Numbered from the stretch's first letter, positions 17,677 to 27,684 are shown. The stretch is DNA of 64,000 nt from Faecalicatena fissicatena (GCA_001028025.1 LDAQ01000001.1:1-64000); one strand, 5' to 3'. The notes: a model not told the origin generated them from the letters alone. Translations and numbers: made by a program.

Positions 17677-18357
17677 ATGGGAGAATTCAGGGTTCTGGAA
17701 ATTAAGCGGAGTGTTTTTGCGGATAATGATAAATGGGCAGGGGAATTGAGGGAAGAGCTGAAGGAGAAGAAGGTGTTTTTATTGAATTTGATGTCTTCAC
17801 CGGGATCTGGTAAGACAACTACGCTTATGAGGACGATTGAACGGCTGAAAGATGAGATGAAGATTGGGGTGATGGAGGCGGATATTGATTCGGATGTGGA
17901 TGCAGAAACAATTTCGCGGCTGGGGATTAAGGCTATTCAGCTTCATACCGGCGGCATGTGCCATCTGGATGCGGATATGACCCGGCAGGGGCTGGAAGGA
18001 CTGGAATGCGGCGAGATGGATCTGGCTATTCTGGAAAATGTGGGGAATCTTGTGTGTCCTGCGGAATTCGATACAGGTGCTGTGAAGAATGCTATGATTT
18101 TGAGCGTACCGGAAGGGGATGACAAACCGCTGAAATATCCACTGATGTTTTCTATCTGTGATGTGGTTCTGATTAATAAGATCGATGTGCTCCCCTATTT
18201 TGATTTTGATATGGAAAAGTGTAAAAGGAACATTTTGATGAGAAATCCCGGGGCAAAAATTATTCCAATCTGTGCACGCACAGGTGAGGGAACAGAGGCA
18301 TGGGTGCAGTGGCTCAGGGAAGAAGTGAAGGAATGGCAGAAAGAGGAAAGGAGTTAG
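17677..18357 (+). CDS. hypB: Nickel-incorporation GTPase HypB
   Basis: 226 residues. P-loop SSPGSGKTT, the family signature ENVGNLVCPAEFD and the guanine-specificity NKID motif are all present. The N-terminal histidine-rich or CxxCGC nickel-store segments of some HypB proteins are absent. It delivers nickel with HypA during maturation of nickel enzymes, usually [NiFe] hydrogenase. The ATG at 17677 is 8 bp from AAGGAG; the one at 17671 abuts it. No hydrogenase subunit or other Hyp gene is in the window. Confidence 0.95.
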   Translation: MGEFRVLEIKRSVFADNDKWAGELREELKEKKVFLLNLMSSPGSGKTTTLMRTIERLKDEMKIGVMEADIDSDVDAETISRLGIKAIQLHTGGMCHLDADMTRQGLEGLECGEMDLAILENVGNLVCPAEFDTGAVKNAMILSVPEGDDKPLKYPLMFSICDVVLINKIDVLPYFDFDMEKCKRNILMRNPGAKIIPICARTGEGTEAWVQWLREEVKEWQKEERS

Positions 18358-18359
18358 GA

Positions 18360-21059
18360 ATGGCAGAGGAGAGAACTTTAATCTTAAAACTGGGACAGAA
18401 GATTACGGATCGGATCGGGCATAAAGTGACAGTGGATGATCCGGAATACTGGGGGCTTGCCTGCGTTGTAACGGATGAGATGGCGGAAGTAGCCCTGGCG
18501 ATGAAAGTGAGAAAACCGGCCAGCGCGGCAGAGATCGCGAAGAAATGTGGTAAGCCTCTGAAAAGAACGGAAGAGCTGCTGCAGGAGATGAGCGTGATCG
18601 GTCTGCTGGAATATAACTGGGAAAATGCGGACCGCCACAAACAGTACATACTGCCGATGTTCGTGCCGGGCTGTGCGGAATTCATGAACATGAACCTGGA
18701 GCAAGTGGAGGAACATCATGAGGTGGCCAGGTTTTTTGAGCGGATGAGCCGCCTGCCTCTGGAGAAAGTGACGCCTATGGTGCCGCCGGGAGGCGCCGGA
18801 ATCGGGATGCATGTGATTCCGGTCGAGAAGGCGATACCCACGGAGCAAAAATCGGTCAGCGTTGAACATATTTCCCATTGGGTACAGAAGTATAAGGGAA
18901 AATATGCGGTCGGCGCATGTTCCTGCCGCCGTTCCCGCCGAATTCAGGGAGAAGGCTGCGGACACCTGGAGGAGGATATGTGCATCGGTGTGGGGGATAT
19001 GGCCGATTACCTTGTGGAAACCGGGAAGGGACGGTATATCGATGAAGCAGAGGTTATGGAGATTCTGCAGAGAGCGGAAGAGAATGGTCTGGTGCATCAG
19101 ATTACAAACATCGATGGGGAAGACAAGATATTTGCCATCTGCAATTGCTGTGTCTGTTCCTGTTATGCACTGCGGACTTCCCAGCTTTTTAATACGCCGA
19201 ATATGTCCCGTTCCGCTTATATTGCGAAGGTAAATACTGACAACTGCGTCGCGTGCGGACAGTGTGTGGAATATTGTCCTTCCGGCGCAGCAAAGCTGGG
19301 GCAGAAGCTTTGCACCAAAAACGGGCCGGTGACGTACCCTGTGCAGGAACTGCCGGATGCAGTAAAATGGGGGCCTGAGAAATGGAATGAGAATTACAGG
19401 GATGAGAATCAGATTAACTGTTATGATACCGGAACCGCACCGTGCAAGACAAATTGTCCGGCGCATATTGCGGTACAGGGATATCTCAACATGGCTTCCC
19501 AGGGAAGATACCTGGATGCATTAAAACTGATCAAGAAAGAGAACCCGTTTCCGGCAGTATGCGGCAGTATCTGCAACCGCCGCTGTGAGGATGCCTGTAC
19601 ACGAGGAGAGATCGATCAGGCAGTGGCAATCGATGAGGTAAAGAAATTTATTGCCATGCAGGAACTCAACGCAGACACCCGTTATATTCCACCAATGGTC
19701 AACCAGATCGGAAAACCGTATCCACAGAAGATTGCGGTTGTGGGTGCCGGTCCGGCAGGGATGAGCTGTGCATTTTTCCTGGCCCAAAAGGGGTATCCGG
19801 TAACTGTTTTCGAGAAGCACAGACAGCCGGGCGGAATGCTGACCCATGGGATTCCTGGTTTCAGGCTGGAGAAAGAAGTCGTAGACGCGGAGATCGCGGT
19901 ACTGCGTGAGATGGGAGTCGAGTTCAAATGCGGAATAGAAGTGGGAAAAGACATCACATTGGATGAACTTCGCACACAGGGCTATCAGGCATTTTATCTG
20001 GCGATCGGATGCCAGGGCGGACGCAGGGCAGGCATTCCGGGTGAAGAGTATGAGGGCGTTCAGACGGGTGTGGATTTCCTGCATATGGTTAACACAGATG
20101 AAAACATACGGCTAACCGGGCGGACCATCGTGGTTGGCGGCGGTAATGTTGCAGTTGATGTGGCAAGAAGTGCGGTGCGCTCAGGTGCATCCGGGACTGC
20201 GATGTATTGTCTGGAGGATCAGAATTCAATGCCCGCTGCAGCAGACGAAGTGGCAGAGGCGCAGGAAGAGGGGATTACTGTGAATCACGGATGGGGACCA
20301 AAAGAGATTCTAGGTGAAAATGGCAGAGTAACCGGAGTTGTTTTCAAAAAATGTGTTGCTGTGACCGATGCAGAAGGCCGTTTTTGTCCTCGATACGATG
20401 AAGAAGACTGTATTACCGTGGAGTGCGACAATGTACTGCTGAGTATCGGACAGAGCATTATCTGGGGCGGTCTGCTGGAAGGCTCCAGAGTTGAGCTGGG
20501 ACGTGGGAACGGCGCTGTGGCGGATCCGCTGACCTATCAGACCGGTGAGCCGGACATTTTTGTCGGAGGAGATGTGTATACAGGACCGAAGTTTGCGATC
20601 GATGCCATTGCGGCAGGAAAAGAAGGTGCAGTCTCGATCCACCGTTTTGTACATGACGGGCAGAGCCTGACAATCGGAAGGAACAGACGGGAGTTTAAGG
20701 AACTGGATAAAAAAAATCTGGATATTCCGGATGGAAGCTATGACCGCGCCGGCCGTCAGGCACCGGGGCACAGTACCGGAGTTCATGCAGCGTCTACTTT
20801 CCGGGATACCCGCCTTTTATTTACGGAAGAACAGGTAAAAGCAGAGACTGCGCGGTGTCTGGGGTGCGGTGCAACAGTAGTGGATGAGAACCGGTGTATT
20901 GGTTGCGGCGTCTGTACAACAAAATGCGAATTCGACGCAATCCATTTGAGCAGAGAGATTCCTGAAGCAAGCAGGATGATGAAGAGTGAGGATAAGATGA
21001 AAGCAATCCTGCCGTATGCGGCAAAGCGGCAGATTAAGATTATCCGCAGCAAAAAATAG
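18360..21059 (+). CDS. Fe-S flavoprotein: ferredoxin domain, GltD-like oxidoreductase, ferredoxin domain
   Basis: 899 residues. The N-terminal third carries many cysteines (GACSCRRSRR, ICNCCVCSC, CVACGQCVEYCP), typical of a clostridial 4Fe-4S protein. From about 370 comes a glutamate synthase beta-like module: CKTNCPAHIAVQGYL, CGSICNRRCEDAC, FAD motif VGAGPAGMSCAF and NAD(P) motif VVGGGNVAVDVARSA. The C-terminus adds CLGCG and CIGCGVCTTKC. Without a GltA partner it probably shuttles electrons between NAD(P)H and ferredoxin. The ATG at 18360 follows GAAAGGAG, 2 bp after hypB. Confidence 0.88.
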   Translation: MAEERTLILKLGQKITDRIGHKVTVDDPEYWGLACVVTDEMAEVALAMKVRKPASAAEIAKKCGKPLKRTEELLQEMSVIGLLEYNWENADRHKQYILPMFVPGCAEFMNMNLEQVEEHHEVARFFERMSRLPLEKVTPMVPPGGAGIGMHVIPVEKAIPTEQKSVSVEHISHWVQKYKGKYAVGACSCRRSRRIQGEGCGHLEEDMCIGVGDMADYLVETGKGRYIDEAEVMEILQRAEENGLVHQITNIDGEDKIFAICNCCVCSCYALRTSQLFNTPNMSRSAYIAKVNTDNCVACGQCVEYCPSGAAKLGQKLCTKNGPVTYPVQELPDAVKWGPEKWNENYRDENQINCYDTGTAPCKTNCPAHIAVQGYLNMASQGRYLDALKLIKKENPFPAVCGSICNRRCEDACTRGEIDQAVAIDEVKKFIAMQELNADTRYIPPMVNQIGKPYPQKIAVVGAGPAGMSCAFFLAQKGYPVTVFEKHRQPGGMLTHGIPGFRLEKEVVDAEIAVLREMGVEFKCGIEVGKDITLDELRTQGYQAFYLAIGCQGGRRAGIPGEEYEGVQTGVDFLHMVNTDENIRLTGRTIVVGGGNVAVDVARSAVRSGASGTAMYCLEDQNSMPAAADEVAEAQEEGITVNHGWGPKEILGENGRVTGVVFKKCVAVTDAEGRFCPRYDEEDCITVECDNVLLSIGQSIIWGGLLEGSRVELGRGNGAVADPLTYQTGEPDIFVGGDVYTGPKFAIDAIAAGKEGAVSIHRFVHDGQSLTIGRNRREFKELDKKNLDIPDGSYDRAGRQAPGHSTGVHAASTFRDTRLLFTEEQVKAETARCLGCGATVVDENRCIGCGVCTTKCEFDAIHLSREIPEASRMMKSEDKMKAILPYAAKRQIKIIRSKK

Positions 21060-21181
21060 TAAGGCTCCAAAAGACCTTGCTAACTATTTTTCATGCATCG
21101 CACGTAAGTGACCAAAGTACGGTCACTAAGTGCTCATAGCTACAAATAAATAACCGCAAAAAGGAAAGATGGGGATGAAAT

Positions 21182-21526
21182 ATGCATGAACTGGGGCTTG
21201 TCAAACATGTGGTCCGTGCAATAGAAGAGATTGGAAAAGAAGAAAAACTGACAGAGGTTGCTTCTGTTACGCTCGAGATTGGAGAAGTAAGCGGTGTGAT
21301 TCCGGACTATCTGACAGACTGCTGGAAGTATTTCCGGGTGAAGTCCGAACTTCTGAAAGCGGCAGAGCTCAAGATAGAGACGGTACCGGCAATCACAATC
21401 TGTGGGGACTGCCAGAAAACTTTTCCCACACTGGAGTATAAAAAACAGTGTCCGTATTGCGGAGGTGAAGCCACGTGGCTGGTGGCCGGAAATGAGTTTA
21501 ATATAAAGGAGATTGTCGCCTGCTGA
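21182..21526 (+). CDS. hypA: Nickel metallochaperone HypA
   Basis: 114 residues with the invariant Met1-His2-Glu3 nickel site and two zinc-binding pairs, CGDC and CPYC. HypA hands nickel to target enzymes together with HypB, encoded 2.8 kb upstream in the same orientation. A 122-bp gap separates it from the Fe-S flavoprotein gene. The next gene starts 28 bp after its stop. Confidence 0.95.
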   Translation: MHELGLVKHVVRAIEEIGKEEKLTEVASVTLEIGEVSGVIPDYLTDCWKYFRVKSELLKAAELKIETVPAITICGDCQKTFPTLEYKKQCPYCGGEATWLVAGNEFNIKEIVAC

Positions 21527-21554
21527 AGGCATTGAGAGGGAAGGAGAGTTATTT

Positions 21555-22607
21555 ATGTTTGTATTTACAGAAAGTGTGCCGGTCATATTAGTCTGGCTTG
21601 TATGGATTGGAGTATTTATATCGCTGTTTGCGGCCAATGAGTTAAGCCGCCGTTTTAAATGGGTGGGGTTCGGATGTTTTGTGATTCTGCCGGTGGTGCT
21701 GACCGTTCTATGGCTGACCGCGCTGAAGGATACCTCTTATATGGACTGGTTTCATCTGGCAAAGGTATATTCTTCGACAGCGGGATGTATTGGGTTCTGG
21801 TGCATCCGCCATATTAAGAAGCTGCAGCACAATAAGATTGCACTTTGTTTTCCGCCGCTGATTCTGGCGATTAATATTCTGGAAGCGTGCTCCAGGGATT
21901 TTCAGGTAAGCCAGTATGTAACGCCTGTGGTTGAGTATATGAACAATCAGGTGCAGTATTACGTGGGCGGTTCATGGAATATCATGAACGGCATCGCAGG
22001 TATACTGAATATCATTACGATATCCGGATGGTTCGGCATTTGTATCCGCAGGAAGACGGCAAATGATAACAGCCGTGACATGCTCTGGCCGGATATGATG
22101 TGGTTCTGGATCGTGGCCTATGATTTATGGAACTTTGCCTATACATACAACTGCCTGCCTACCCATGCGTGGTACTGCGGATTTGCGCTTCTTCTGGCCC
22201 CGACCGTATGCGCATTTACATTGGGAAAAGGCGCCTGGCTGCAGCATCGTGCCCATACGCTTGCACTGTGGTGTATGTTTGCCCAGACGTTCCCGGCGTT
22301 TCAGGATGCAAGTAAGTGGCTGGTCCATTCGGCATCCAGCAAGGCAATTGCAGATGCGGCAATCCAGGAGGGAATTCTGGCTTCTGACGGATTCACTGTA
22401 TTAAAAGATGCCGGAATCTATCAGGTTGCCAGTGCAGCCCCTAATACGTCATTTTTGTTTGTCATGAGTCTGCTGGCACTGCTTGCCAATGCAGCGGTGT
22501 TTATTTATATGATATACCGGATTATGAAGACAAAGAAAAATCCGTATAAGGGAGAGCTGTATTCGGATTTGGAAAAATATAAAGAAGTAAAAGCACTGGC
22601 TGAGTAA
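21555..22607 (+). CDS. Multispanning membrane protein, DUF5692-like
   Basis: 350 residues, about eight to nine predicted membrane helices, rich in tryptophan (WNFAYTYNCLPTHAWYCGFA). I recognise it as the DUF5692 type found in Lachnospiraceae; no function is established. The ATG at 21555 follows GGGAAGGAG, 28 bp after hypA. A nickel-related or small-molecule transport role would be guesswork from context alone. Confidence 0.75.
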   Translation: MFVFTESVPVILVWLVWIGVFISLFAANELSRRFKWVGFGCFVILPVVLTVLWLTALKDTSYMDWFHLAKVYSSTAGCIGFWCIRHIKKLQHNKIALCFPPLILAINILEACSRDFQVSQYVTPVVEYMNNQVQYYVGGSWNIMNGIAGILNIITISGWFGICIRRKTANDNSRDMLWPDMMWFWIVAYDLWNFAYTYNCLPTHAWYCGFALLLAPTVCAFTLGKGAWLQHRAHTLALWCMFAQTFPAFQDASKWLVHSASSKAIADAAIQEGILASDGFTVLKDAGIYQVASAAPNTSFLFVMSLLALLANAAVFIYMIYRIMKTKKNPYKGELYSDLEKYKEVKALAE

Positions 22608-22706
22608 AAACATTCTGCAGGTCTGTTTTTTTCTCTGAAATTATTATATAATGCTACCAGAGTGTTGTTTAAAATTATGCTGGCAGCAGAATGGAGGAAA
22701 ACAGGA

Positions 22707-23834
22707 ATGGAAAAACAATACGGCAATATACCAAAGCTGGGCTTTGGGCTGATGCGCCTTCCAATGAACGGCGGGGATGTGGATATTGATCAGACAAAGC
22801 AGATGGTGGATATGTTTCTGGAGGCGGGATTTACATATTTTGACACTGCCTATGGATATCTGGAGGGCAAGAGTGAAGCCGCGGTCAAAGAGGCGCTGGT
22901 AAACCGTTACCCGAGGGATCGGTTCCTTCTGGCAACTAAACTTCCTGCCTGGGATGGGGTGAAGGATGCAGAAGAGGCAAAAGCGATGTTTGAAACTTCC
23001 CTGGAAAGGACAGGGGCAGGATATTTTGACTTTTATCTGCTTCATAATCTTGGGGAACACAGAACACAGGCATTCGATGACTTTGGTATCTGGGAATTTC
23101 TTGCGGAGAAGAAAGCGCAGGGGCTGATCCGCAATCTGGGATTTTCTTTCCACGACAAAGCGGATCTGCTGGATGAGATCCTTACGGCTCATCCTGAAAT
23201 GGATTTTGTACAGCTTCAGATTAATTACGCGGACTGGGACAATCCGACGATTGAATCAAGGCTGTGCTATGAAACAGCCAGAAAACACGGCAAAGAAATC
23301 ATTATCATGGAACCGGTAAAAGGCGGCAATCTTGCAGTACTTCCAGAAAAGCTTGAAGATATTTTTAAGGCGGTCAATCCCGATGCATCGGTATCCTCAT
23401 GGGCAATCCGCTATGCGGCGTCTCTGGAAGGTATCATTACAGTGCTGAGCGGGATGTCTGATATCAGTCAGATGAAAGATAACCTGTCTTATATGAAGGA
23501 ATTCAAGCCTCTTTCAGAGGAAGAGCGGGAAGCCGTCCAAAAGGTACAGAAGGCGCTGAGTAAGATTCCTACAGTGCCGTGTACAGCCTGCGCGTACTGC
23601 ATGAAAGGCTGCCCTGAGAACATTGCTATTTACGGAACATTTCAGGCGGTCAATATGCTGAATATCTATGGTAATATGGAAAGTGCCAGCGGTTCTTATA
23701 CATGGAATACCGAGGGGCACGGCTGGAATAAAGCTTCTGAATGCATAGAATGCGGAAAATGCGAAGAAGTCTGTCCGCAGCATATTCATATCAGGGAAGA
23801 ACTGAAAAAGGCTGCCGGGATATTTGAGGCATAA
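22707..23834 (+). CDS. Aldo/keto reductase with iron-sulfur C-terminus, second copy
   Basis: 375 residues. Opens IPKLGFGLMRLPMNGGDVD, keeps the FDTAYGYLEGKSE catalytic region and has the paired cysteine groups CTACAYCMKGCP and CIECGKCEEVCP in the last 110 residues. Same family as the gene at 15862, but clearly diverged. GGAGG lies 9 bp before the ATG at 22707. Its stop codon overlaps the first bases of palindromic element D, which may serve as its terminator. Confidence 0.9.
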   Translation: MEKQYGNIPKLGFGLMRLPMNGGDVDIDQTKQMVDMFLEAGFTYFDTAYGYLEGKSEAAVKEALVNRYPRDRFLLATKLPAWDGVKDAEEAKAMFETSLERTGAGYFDFYLLHNLGEHRTQAFDDFGIWEFLAEKKAQGLIRNLGFSFHDKADLLDEILTAHPEMDFVQLQINYADWDNPTIESRLCYETARKHGKEIIIMEPVKGGNLAVLPEKLEDIFKAVNPDASVSSWAIRYAASLEGIITVLSGMSDISQMKDNLSYMKEFKPLSEEEREAVQKVQKALSKIPTVPCTACAYCMKGCPENIAIYGTFQAVNMLNIYGNMESASGSYTWNTEGHGWNKASECIECGKCEEVCPQHIHIREELKKAAGIFEA

Positions 23835-23951
23835 TAAGAGGCCCATGAGGGATGGAAAGTGATTTGCCAAATCACTTTCCAGGACAACTTAAGTCAGAAA
23901 GCATCAGGATTTCTGGCTGCATGTTGTCCGTGCCCTCATGGACCTCTTATT
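23833..23951 (+). repeat. Y-shaped palindromic element D (small version)
   Basis: 119 bp. The outer stem of 19 bp has one mismatch (AATAAGAGG-C-CCATGAGGG with its partner ending CCTCTTATT). Inside are two adjacent hairpins. The simple one is GGAAAGTGATTT-GCC-AAATCACTTTCC. The complex one is GGACAAC / GTTGTCC around AGTCAGAAA / TTTCTGGCT. Same layout as elements A-C. It begins inside the stop codon of the reductase gene and ends in TTATTTTG, so it may also terminate transcription. Confidence 0.75.
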
Positions 23952-24073
23952 TTGTGTTAGCACTTTTCCATAAGTGGAAAGCTTCCAATCCCCCTTCTTT
24001 TTTCCGGCGTCACCCGGCCGAGGTGCAGTCCCGTTCCACGCTTCTGTCAGGCGTCCCCTTATCTACAGCAGCA

Positions 24074-26227
24074 TCAAACCTGCTCACAATAAATTCCATA
24101 GCCTTCCAACCGGCATTCGGTGGTTTTTCCGTTTACTGTTACGGAAGTCTTTTGTTCCTGTGCTGAGTTATTGATCACGACAAGCATGCTGCTTTCCGGA
24201 TAATACGCGCATTCCGTATGCAGGTTGTCTGTCACAAGTTCCGGCATAAGCGGTTCGCCTGTTCCATAAAGAAGGAGATTCATAAGCAGCCGTGTGTTCT
24301 CCGGGCAGAGCTCGTAGGATGCGAGATAGATGCCCCTGCCGGAACCAAACTCATAGGAGGTAACAGCGGGCATGCCATCCTCTTCCCTGAGGACAGATGC
24401 TTTGCCGTCCGTCAGATATATCCCTTTTCGGGCATGTACATAACTTCCGGAAGGGAAGAGTCCCTTCGGAGCATTTGCGTTAAATGTCCATTTGCCGTGG
24501 CATACTCTGGCACCTGTATCTTCGTCAACGCCCAGGATATGTGACATGCGGAAGAAGGTGTCGTATCCATCTACTGCGGAAGGCTCGTTAACACCGATGA
24601 AGGTTCCCCCATTATAAACCCACTCGGTCAGCAGGCTCACGGTTTGCTCATCTTTCCAGCAGTCTCCGCCGCTCCATGCACTTTGGGCATAACCGGCATT
24701 GATTACAACGTCAATATCCTTTAATGCCCCGTTTTTTACATCCTCGAAGCTGAGGAATGAGACATCAAAAGGAAGTCCTGCGAGGCTTTCATTGATATGA
24801 ATTAAATCATGCATATACGTTTCGTGGAAGTGTCCGGATAATGTCCAGGAGCGCAGGGCACCCCAGTAATGGAGCACTGCCACCCTCGGTTTTAACACGG
24901 CAGGTTTCCCATGGCTGTGAAGTTCTTTGAGCATGCGGAATTCATTCGCGGTATCGGCAATATACTCCACGAATTCCGGGCTGTTTTCAACCAGGTGCAG
25001 ATAGCCGCCAAGCCCGATCCGTTCGATAGGTGCTCTTAGAATAGCACGCCTTACGGACTGCCAGTATTTCTGCGCTTCTCCTTTCGGATTTCCCCCCTCC
25101 AGAAAAGTAGGGGAACCGTCAATCCCCGTAGGAAACAGGTAAGGGTGCAGCCGGAGTTCGTGGGTCTCCACAGGGACGCCGCTGCAAAGACGCGCCTCAT
25201 AGCCGCTGAAGACACATTTTATCATTCCGTCAAAGCCGAATTCTTCAAAACGCCCGTTGTAAGGTTCGATTCCTACCCAGCTGTCATCGTAGAAAACATA
25301 GGCCTTTTTGCCGTAGTCATGAACCATTGAAACCAGTTTTTTTCCGAAGTCGATCACAAAATCATTGATAAACTCCATCCAGTCTTTCTTGGCTTTGTCA
25401 GCGGGCATATGAGTAACGTGATATTTTCCCTGATTCACAAAATCTTCCGCGGTCAGGGCGTATCCATATGTCTCTGTAAACAGATCCAGTGCTTTCGGGC
25501 TAACGGTAAAATCGTAGGATGCCCAATCGGTAAACAGATGCCGGTTCCTTACGTCGCTGCCCCAGATCCAGACAAAGTTATAGAACATAGAAGTGAATCT
25601 GACAACAGTTGTTGACTGATGAGCTTCACACCAGTTTTTCATCCAGCCAAGCAGGTAATCCTGTGCCTCTTCGTAGCGCGGATCGATCTGCATTAAATGC
25701 TCTTTATCCCAGTGATTGGTGGTATGGTTATACATGGAGATTTCTTCCCAGATGCGGTAAGCCATAAAGGAAACCGTGTACTTGTGCCAGGGCGTAATTC
25801 TTTTCAACCGTACCTGTTGTTCATTGGCGGAGTATTCCCACTGTGTCCTTTGAACCTCCTGTCCGGTGGTTCTGTCATAGACCTGCCAGTATTTGAGGGC
25901 ATCGGGAGTGTCATTTACTGTAAATTGTTCGTCAAAGAAATCTTCCATCAAGGAAATAGCCAGTGTATCACTCACCGCGGTTACAGGATGAGTGATCAGG
26001 AAAGTCTGCTGCAGTTTGTCCATGTTCTTTTTTGCCCAGTCATTATGGTCTCTGATTATGCAGATTGTGGAATAAATCCCGTAACCTGCATCCAGAATTT
26101 CATCGGAAAGCTCGGTTCCGTCGCTGTCACGGATCACATCCGCCCCCCATTTTTCCGCCATCTCAAGCGTTAATTTTTCATATCCGGATTCCCCGGGAAG
26201 AGTAAATCCCCCTTTTGTTGTACTCAT
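24074..26227 (-). CDS. GH112 beta-galactosyl phosphorylase (galacto-N-biose/lacto-N-biose type)
   Basis: 717 residues, the usual length of GH112. It begins GGFTLPGESGYEKLTLEMAEKWGADVIRDSDG and contains YVFYDDSWVGIEPY and PRVAVLHYWGALRSW, typical of the family. GH112 enzymes split galactosyl-1,3-N-acetylhexosamines, or in some clostridia galactosyl-1,4-rhamnose, with phosphate to give galactose 1-phosphate in the cytoplasm. I cannot tell which specificity applies. GAGAGGTG precedes the start. It is divergent from an AraC regulator that probably controls it. Confidence 0.9.
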   Translation of the reverse strand: MSTTKGGFTLPGESGYEKLTLEMAEKWGADVIRDSDGTELSDEILDAGYGIYSTICIIRDHNDWAKKNMDKLQQTFLITHPVTAVSDTLAISLMEDFFDEQFTVNDTPDALKYWQVYDRTTGQEVQRTQWEYSANEQQVRLKRITPWHKYTVSFMAYRIWEEISMYNHTTNHWDKEHLMQIDPRYEEAQDYLLGWMKNWCEAHQSTTVVRFTSMFYNFVWIWGSDVRNRHLFTDWASYDFTVSPKALDLFTETYGYALTAEDFVNQGKYHVTHMPADKAKKDWMEFINDFVIDFGKKLVSMVHDYGKKAYVFYDDSWVGIEPYNGRFEEFGFDGMIKCVFSGYEARLCSGVPVETHELRLHPYLFPTGIDGSPTFLEGGNPKGEAQKYWQSVRRAILRAPIERIGLGGYLHLVENSPEFVEYIADTANEFRMLKELHSHGKPAVLKPRVAVLHYWGALRSWTLSGHFHETYMHDLIHINESLAGLPFDVSFLSFEDVKNGALKDIDVVINAGYAQSAWSGGDCWKDEQTVSLLTEWVYNGGTFIGVNEPSAVDGYDTFFRMSHILGVDEDTGARVCHGKWTFNANAPKGLFPSGSYVHARKGIYLTDGKASVLREEDGMPAVTSYEFGSGRGIYLASYELCPENTRLLMNLLLYGTGEPLMPELVTDNLHTECAYYPESSMLVVINNSAQEQKTSVTVNGKTTECRLEGYGIYCEQV

Positions 26228-26263
26228 ATCTGGTCACCTCTCTATTTTTGAATTTTGTGTTTT

Positions 26264-26279
26264 ATGTATGTAAATACAT
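26264..26279. promoter_or_regulatory. Palindrome between GH112 and AraC genes
   Basis: ATGTAT-GTAA-ATACAT, 37 bp upstream of the phosphorylase start in the shared 228-bp divergent promoter region. Possible operator; no regulator is proven. Confidence 0.3.
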
Positions 26280-26455
26280 TATCCTTTAAATGTCGAATGG
26301 CTTCTAATCAACCAGATAAAAAAAGTGTGCAAAAACGACCAATTATGATAAAATAAAAATCAAACAGAATGCTGAAAGTCGGAAGCGGACAGTCTGACAT
26401 AATATATATTGCACCGGATTAATTTTAGAAAACCAGAAAAAAGGGAGAGTGGGGT

Positions 26456-27406
26456 ATGGAAGGAAGAAGTATTTCAAAAGGAGAATATAAAATAACGGAA
26501 TTCCGCAGCTATCATCTACCGGAATATTTTCCTGTACTGCTTTTGACAGGGGAACACTGGAAGATATCAGATATTCCGAGCGGGCGCCTGCATTTTCATA
26601 ATTGCCTGGAAGTAGGAATCTGTCATTCCCAGTGCGGAAAAATAGAATTCTATGGTGAGTCCCTGTCATTTGAGGCAGGCGATGTGACATGTATTCCCAA
26701 AAATATTCCCCACACCACTTATTCTGATAAGGACAGAAAAAGCAAATGGTCCTATCTGTTTTTTGATCCCGGCAGACTATTTGGAAGCTGGATGCCCGGT
26801 TCCTGGGAAAACATAAATCTTTCACCGGACGAGGAAAAGGGGTACCAATATATATTAAAGAAAGAAGATTCCGAAGGAATATACAACCTGGCTATGCAGA
26901 TCATTTCAGAAATGACAGAGAAAAAACCAGGCTACCAGCTGAGCACCAGAGGGCTGCTCCTGTCCCTATATATTGAACTGTACCGCATCCAGAATCTGAA
27001 AACGGTCCGGGTCAAATGCATATCAGAAGAAGAGAGCCCGTCTAATACACTGGTACTCACACCTGCACTTGATTATATTGAAGAAAATTACATGGAATCC
27101 TTTCCGACCGAGACACTCGCTGAATTATGCCACTGGAGTCCCACCCATTTCCGGAGAGTATTCTCCCAGATCATGGGGATGTCTCCATTAGAATACATAA
27201 ATCAGGTACGGATTGCACAAGCATGCAACATGCTGTGTACCACTGAAGATTCCATCCTGAGTATCTCAGAAAACACAGGTTTTGGTTCCGTATCCAGCTT
27301 TAACCGTAACTTTTTGCAGACCTTAAAAATGTCCCCACGAGAATACCGAAGACAAATAGCCGACACCCTCCTATACTACAACGGGTGGATGCAGCCGGAG
27401 GCGTGA
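26456..27406 (+). CDS. AraC-family regulator with cupin-like sensor domain
   Basis: 316 residues. The N-terminal domain (about 20-120) has a cupin-like ligand pocket (HFHNCLEVGICHSQCG). Two helix-turn-helix units occupy about 205-305 (TETLAELCHWSPTHFRRVFS and SILSISENTGFGSVSSFNRN). Divergent from the GH112 phosphorylase, so a sugar-responsive activator of that gene is the natural reading. Element B begins 29 bp beyond the stop. Confidence 0.9.
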   Translation: MEGRSISKGEYKITEFRSYHLPEYFPVLLLTGEHWKISDIPSGRLHFHNCLEVGICHSQCGKIEFYGESLSFEAGDVTCIPKNIPHTTYSDKDRKSKWSYLFFDPGRLFGSWMPGSWENINLSPDEEKGYQYILKKEDSEGIYNLAMQIISEMTEKKPGYQLSTRGLLLSLYIELYRIQNLKTVRVKCISEEESPSNTLVLTPALDYIEENYMESFPTETLAELCHWSPTHFRRVFSQIMGMSPLEYINQVRIAQACNMLCTTEDSILSISENTGFGSVSSFNRNFLQTLKMSPREYRRQIADTLLYYNGWMQPEA

Positions 27407-27435
27407 GATTTTTTGGGGGGAGTGGGGGAACGGAC

Positions 27436-27684
27436 GCTGTATGGGCGCGTGACAGGGCTCTTCTGGATGCGGATTTAGGGAATAACTGCCACTAATCAAA
27501 ATGGAAGCCAGCATGATGAACACCGACGACATGCACGAGAATGCCGGATGCATTCTCGCTTAGTCGTCTTTTCCGCAGGGGTGGAGCCCCTGCTGAAAGT
27601 TCATATGCTGGCTTCCATTTTGATGAAGTGGCAGTAATTCCCTAAAGACGCATCCAGAAGAGCCCTGTTACGCGCCCATACAGC
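27436..27684 (-). repeat. Large Y-shaped palindromic element B
   Basis: 249 bp. The arms 27436-27521 and 27599-27684 are complementary over about 86 bp with scattered mismatches (from GCTGTATGGGCGCGT to its partner ending CGCGCCCATACAGC). The centre has a complex hairpin (27525-27568: GACGAC/GTCGTC, 5+4 internal loop, CGAGAATGC/GCATTCTCG). Next to it is a simple hairpin (27570-27598: GCAGGGG-TGGAG-CCCCTGC extended by TTTC/GAAA). Same orientation as element A. Sequence between here and element C (27685-28012) shows no convincing gene. Confidence 0.85.

Noticed and set aside
18384..19466. 360-codon open frame on the minus strand
   Set aside because: Antisense to the Fe-S flavoprotein, with His/Arg/Leu-rich product typical of a shadow frame.
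23852..24166. Open frame on the plus strand after the second aldo/keto reductase
   Set aside because: It covers element D and the 3' end of the GH112 gene; no ribosome binding site.
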